This document shows, one piece after another, positions 20,583 through 21,853 of a stretch of DNA of 21,853 nucleotides. Numbering within the stretch: the first letter of the stretch is position 1; every line of letters starts with the position of its first letter. Position numbers and translations under genes: made by a program. A model generated the notes under the pieces. The model was not told the DNA's origin. It worked only from the letters and a program-made list of their open reading frames with translations, and ran no database searches. The stretch comes from a virus. Where the stretch lies: positions 1 to 21,853 of IMG/VR virus record IMGVR_UViG_3300042197_000124; one strand, 5' to 3'.

Positions 20583-21853
20583 TTAGGGCTGGTTGAACAG
20601 GAGGATTCCCGACATCTCAGGCTGCTTGTTCACCACTCCGAACAGGGTATCGAGACGATACTTGATCTTCATAGTGTTGATGTCATAGAACTTCTGCATG
20701 ACCAGCTCGATGCCCTGGTCCGTGCTGCCACGCATGATGGCGGCACCAGAGTCCGAAGGAATTGCAAAGCGGCCAGGAAGGATTTCCAGAGCATCTTTTT
20801 GCCAGAAGGGGTTGATCGCCGAAGCACCCGTGTTGATGTAGGTGATGTCAGCGGCAGCGTTGGGAGTCACGATCACGTTCTGATACTGCTCGGCAGCATC
20901 GCCACCCTGGCCAGAAATGATCGGGGGGGAGATAACCAGAGTCGTACCGTTCACAACCTGAGTCACGCGGAAGGTCTTGGGTTCGCCAGTACCTTGTTTG
21001 GTGATGTGATGAACAGCCTCGACACCCTCAATGGTGAAGCAGTCGCCAGCAACCACGCCAGTCGTGTCCGTAACGGTCACGGTCTGGAAACGGTTATCGA
21101 CGTTGGAGACTTCACCAGTTGCGGCCACGGACGTTGCCTGGGGAACATAAATGTTACCGCCAGCCAGAGTCGTGTTGATCTCGTCGTTAGCACCAGCCGC
21201 GACAGCGATGCGGTTGGCATAGTCCATCTTGTAGGTCATGAAGTTGGCGATGTTTCCAACGAATGCACGCTCGTAAGCGGTGTTGGACTTGTCGCCCTGG
21301 AAGGAACGTGCGCCGATGGTCGCAACACCGTTGGCAATGTTGCCTGCCATCTGGTTGTAGTTGCGGCTGGAGAGCGCGGCATAGCGGTCAAACATCTGAA
21401 CGCCCTGCTCGTTCATGATTGCATCGCACTCGGCAATGTCATCAAAACCAGTCGCGTCGCCAGCACGGGGAACCACAAGGGTGCCTTGGGCCGCGGCCAC
21501 GTTCATAATCTGGATGTTGATGTCAGAGGCAAGCTTCTGCTTGGCAGACTCACCGAGACGATTCTCTTGGAGCGAGTCACGCAGCTCGACAGCAGACATG
21601 ATCCAGGGAACCGAACGGTTGAATCCGATGGTTGAGGGAACGGACAGCTGGGTGTAGTCCCTAAAGTTACCAGTCATGTCCAGGGTGAACGAGCCACCAA
21701 AGGACTGGGAAATATAGGGCATCGGTCGCCAGATGACGTTGTTGGTGCGCTCCATCATCGTCTGGTCTGTGTTGTAGATCGAGACGTTGCGCGACAGCAC
21801 TAGAGCGTCGTTAAAGCCTTCGAGGATGTCCTCAAAGGCTACTCGCTCTTCTT
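20583..21853 (-). CDS. Major coat protein, P22 gp5-like (start beyond right edge)
   Basis: The frame is open to the right edge, so the true start lies outside. The visible 423 residues begin EERVAFEDILEGFNDALVLS; the GTG at 21800 is inside the protein. The pattern is that of the P22 coat family, which folds as HK97 with an inserted domain. Visible segments are TMMERTNNVIWRPMPYISQS, SVPWIMSAVELRDSLQENRL, MNVAAAQGTLVVPRAG, EVSNVDNRFQTVTVTDTTG, VAGDCFTIEGVEAVHHITKQ and NPFWQKDALEILPGRFAIP. P22 coat has 430 residues, so only a few are missing. It forms the icosahedral shell; scaffold, portal and terminase genes should lie beyond the right edge. It precedes the putative decoration gene by 46 nt. 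Confidence 0.93.
   Translation of the reverse strand, partial: EERVAFEDILEGFNDALVLSRNVSIYNTDQTMMERTNNVIWRPMPYISQSFGGSFTLDMTGNFRDYTQLSVPSTIGFNRSVPWIMSAVELRDSLQENRLGESAKQKLASDINIQIMNVAAAQGTLVVPRAGDATGFDDIAECDAIMNEQGVQMFDRYAALSSRNYNQMAGNIANGVATIGARSFQGDKSNTAYERAFVGNIANFMTYKMDYANRIAVAAGANDEINTTLAGGNIYVPQATSVAATGEVSNVDNRFQTVTVTDTTGVVAGDCFTIEGVEAVHHITKQGTGEPKTFRVTQVVNGTTLVISPPIISGQGGDAAEQYQNVIVTPNAAADITYINTGASAINPFWQKDALEILPGRFAIPSDSGAAIMRGSTDQGIELVMQKFYDINTMKIKYRLDTLFGVVNKQPEMSGILLFNQP

Noticed and set aside
20923-20929. A run of 7 G in the coat gene as a slippage site
   Set aside because: It is much shorter than the 12-G run, and the coat frame continues normally on both sides.
20553-21635. A 360-aa plus-strand open frame opposite the coat gene
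   Set aside because: The minus strand codes for a clear P22-type coat protein. The antisense frame is a codon-usage shadow with implausible composition (very rich in Asp, His, Gly and Val) and no SD.
1-21853. Integrase, repressor, attachment sites, tRNA genes and CRISPR arrays
   Set aside because: No corresponding proteins, cloverleaf patterns or spaced direct repeats could be seen. Lysogeny functions may lie outside the window, so nothing can be said about lifestyle.

Overview
The window is part of the genome of a tailed phage with a short-tail (P22-type) virion, probably infecting a Gram-negative bacterium. The evidence is a coat protein, a 168-aa tail accessory factor (gp4 type), a 469-aa packaged-DNA stabilisation protein (gp10 type), a GNAT-like gp14-type protein, three DNA-ejection proteins (gp7, gp20 and gp16 types) and a tailspike with a P22-like head-binding domain. 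They lie in the same order as in P22 (5-4-10-[26]-14-7-20-16-9). A putative outer-membrane lipoprotein, an M15 endopeptidase and SD-type leaders (AAAGGAAG, AGGAG) fit a Gram-negative host. A proteobacterial host is only an inference. No integrase, repressor, tRNA or CRISPR array was seen.

Left arm, bases 1-3354, plus strand: an early/replication-recombination operon. It holds the C-terminus of a replication protein, a cytosine-C5 DNA methyltransferase, a 55-aa coiled-coil protein, NinB, a small Cys/His (HNH-like) nuclease-type protein, a RecB-like PD-(D/E)XK exonuclease, SSB and a small lipoprotein. Most genes are joined by ATGA overlaps or share near-identical GGAAG-type leaders. Bases 3361-3432, between the two convergent arms, form a nested inverted repeat and carry no gene.

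Right arm, 3437-21853, minus strand: the late operon, transcribed from the right edge leftwards. It starts with the coat protein (truncated by the edge), a putative decoration or fibre protein, a rho-independent terminator, and a run of four tiny lysine-rich proteins. Next come a HeH/LEM-like protein, gp4, a repeat-containing fibre-like protein, a basic DUF6321-type protein, gp10, a coiled-coil protein with a TNF/C1q-like tip in the slot of the gp26 needle, gp14, gp7, gp20, gp16 and the self-cleaving tailspike. The arm ends with a LamG-like adhesin, small accessory proteins and a lysis cassette (TM-coiled-coil protein, holin, endolysin).

The most interesting point is at 248-1080. The methyltransferase gene is read in one frame, and a second long open frame (252 onward) lies inside it almost end to end. 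Both frames change register at one run of 12 G (746-757). Adding one base there (13 G), or removing two (10 G), restores a complete methyltransferase with its C-terminal AIGNGQVP motif (277 aa with 13 G) and at the same time a complete overlapping protein (269 aa with 13 G). Either this is a sequencing error in a homopolymer, or it is a slippage switch that controls two superimposed genes together.
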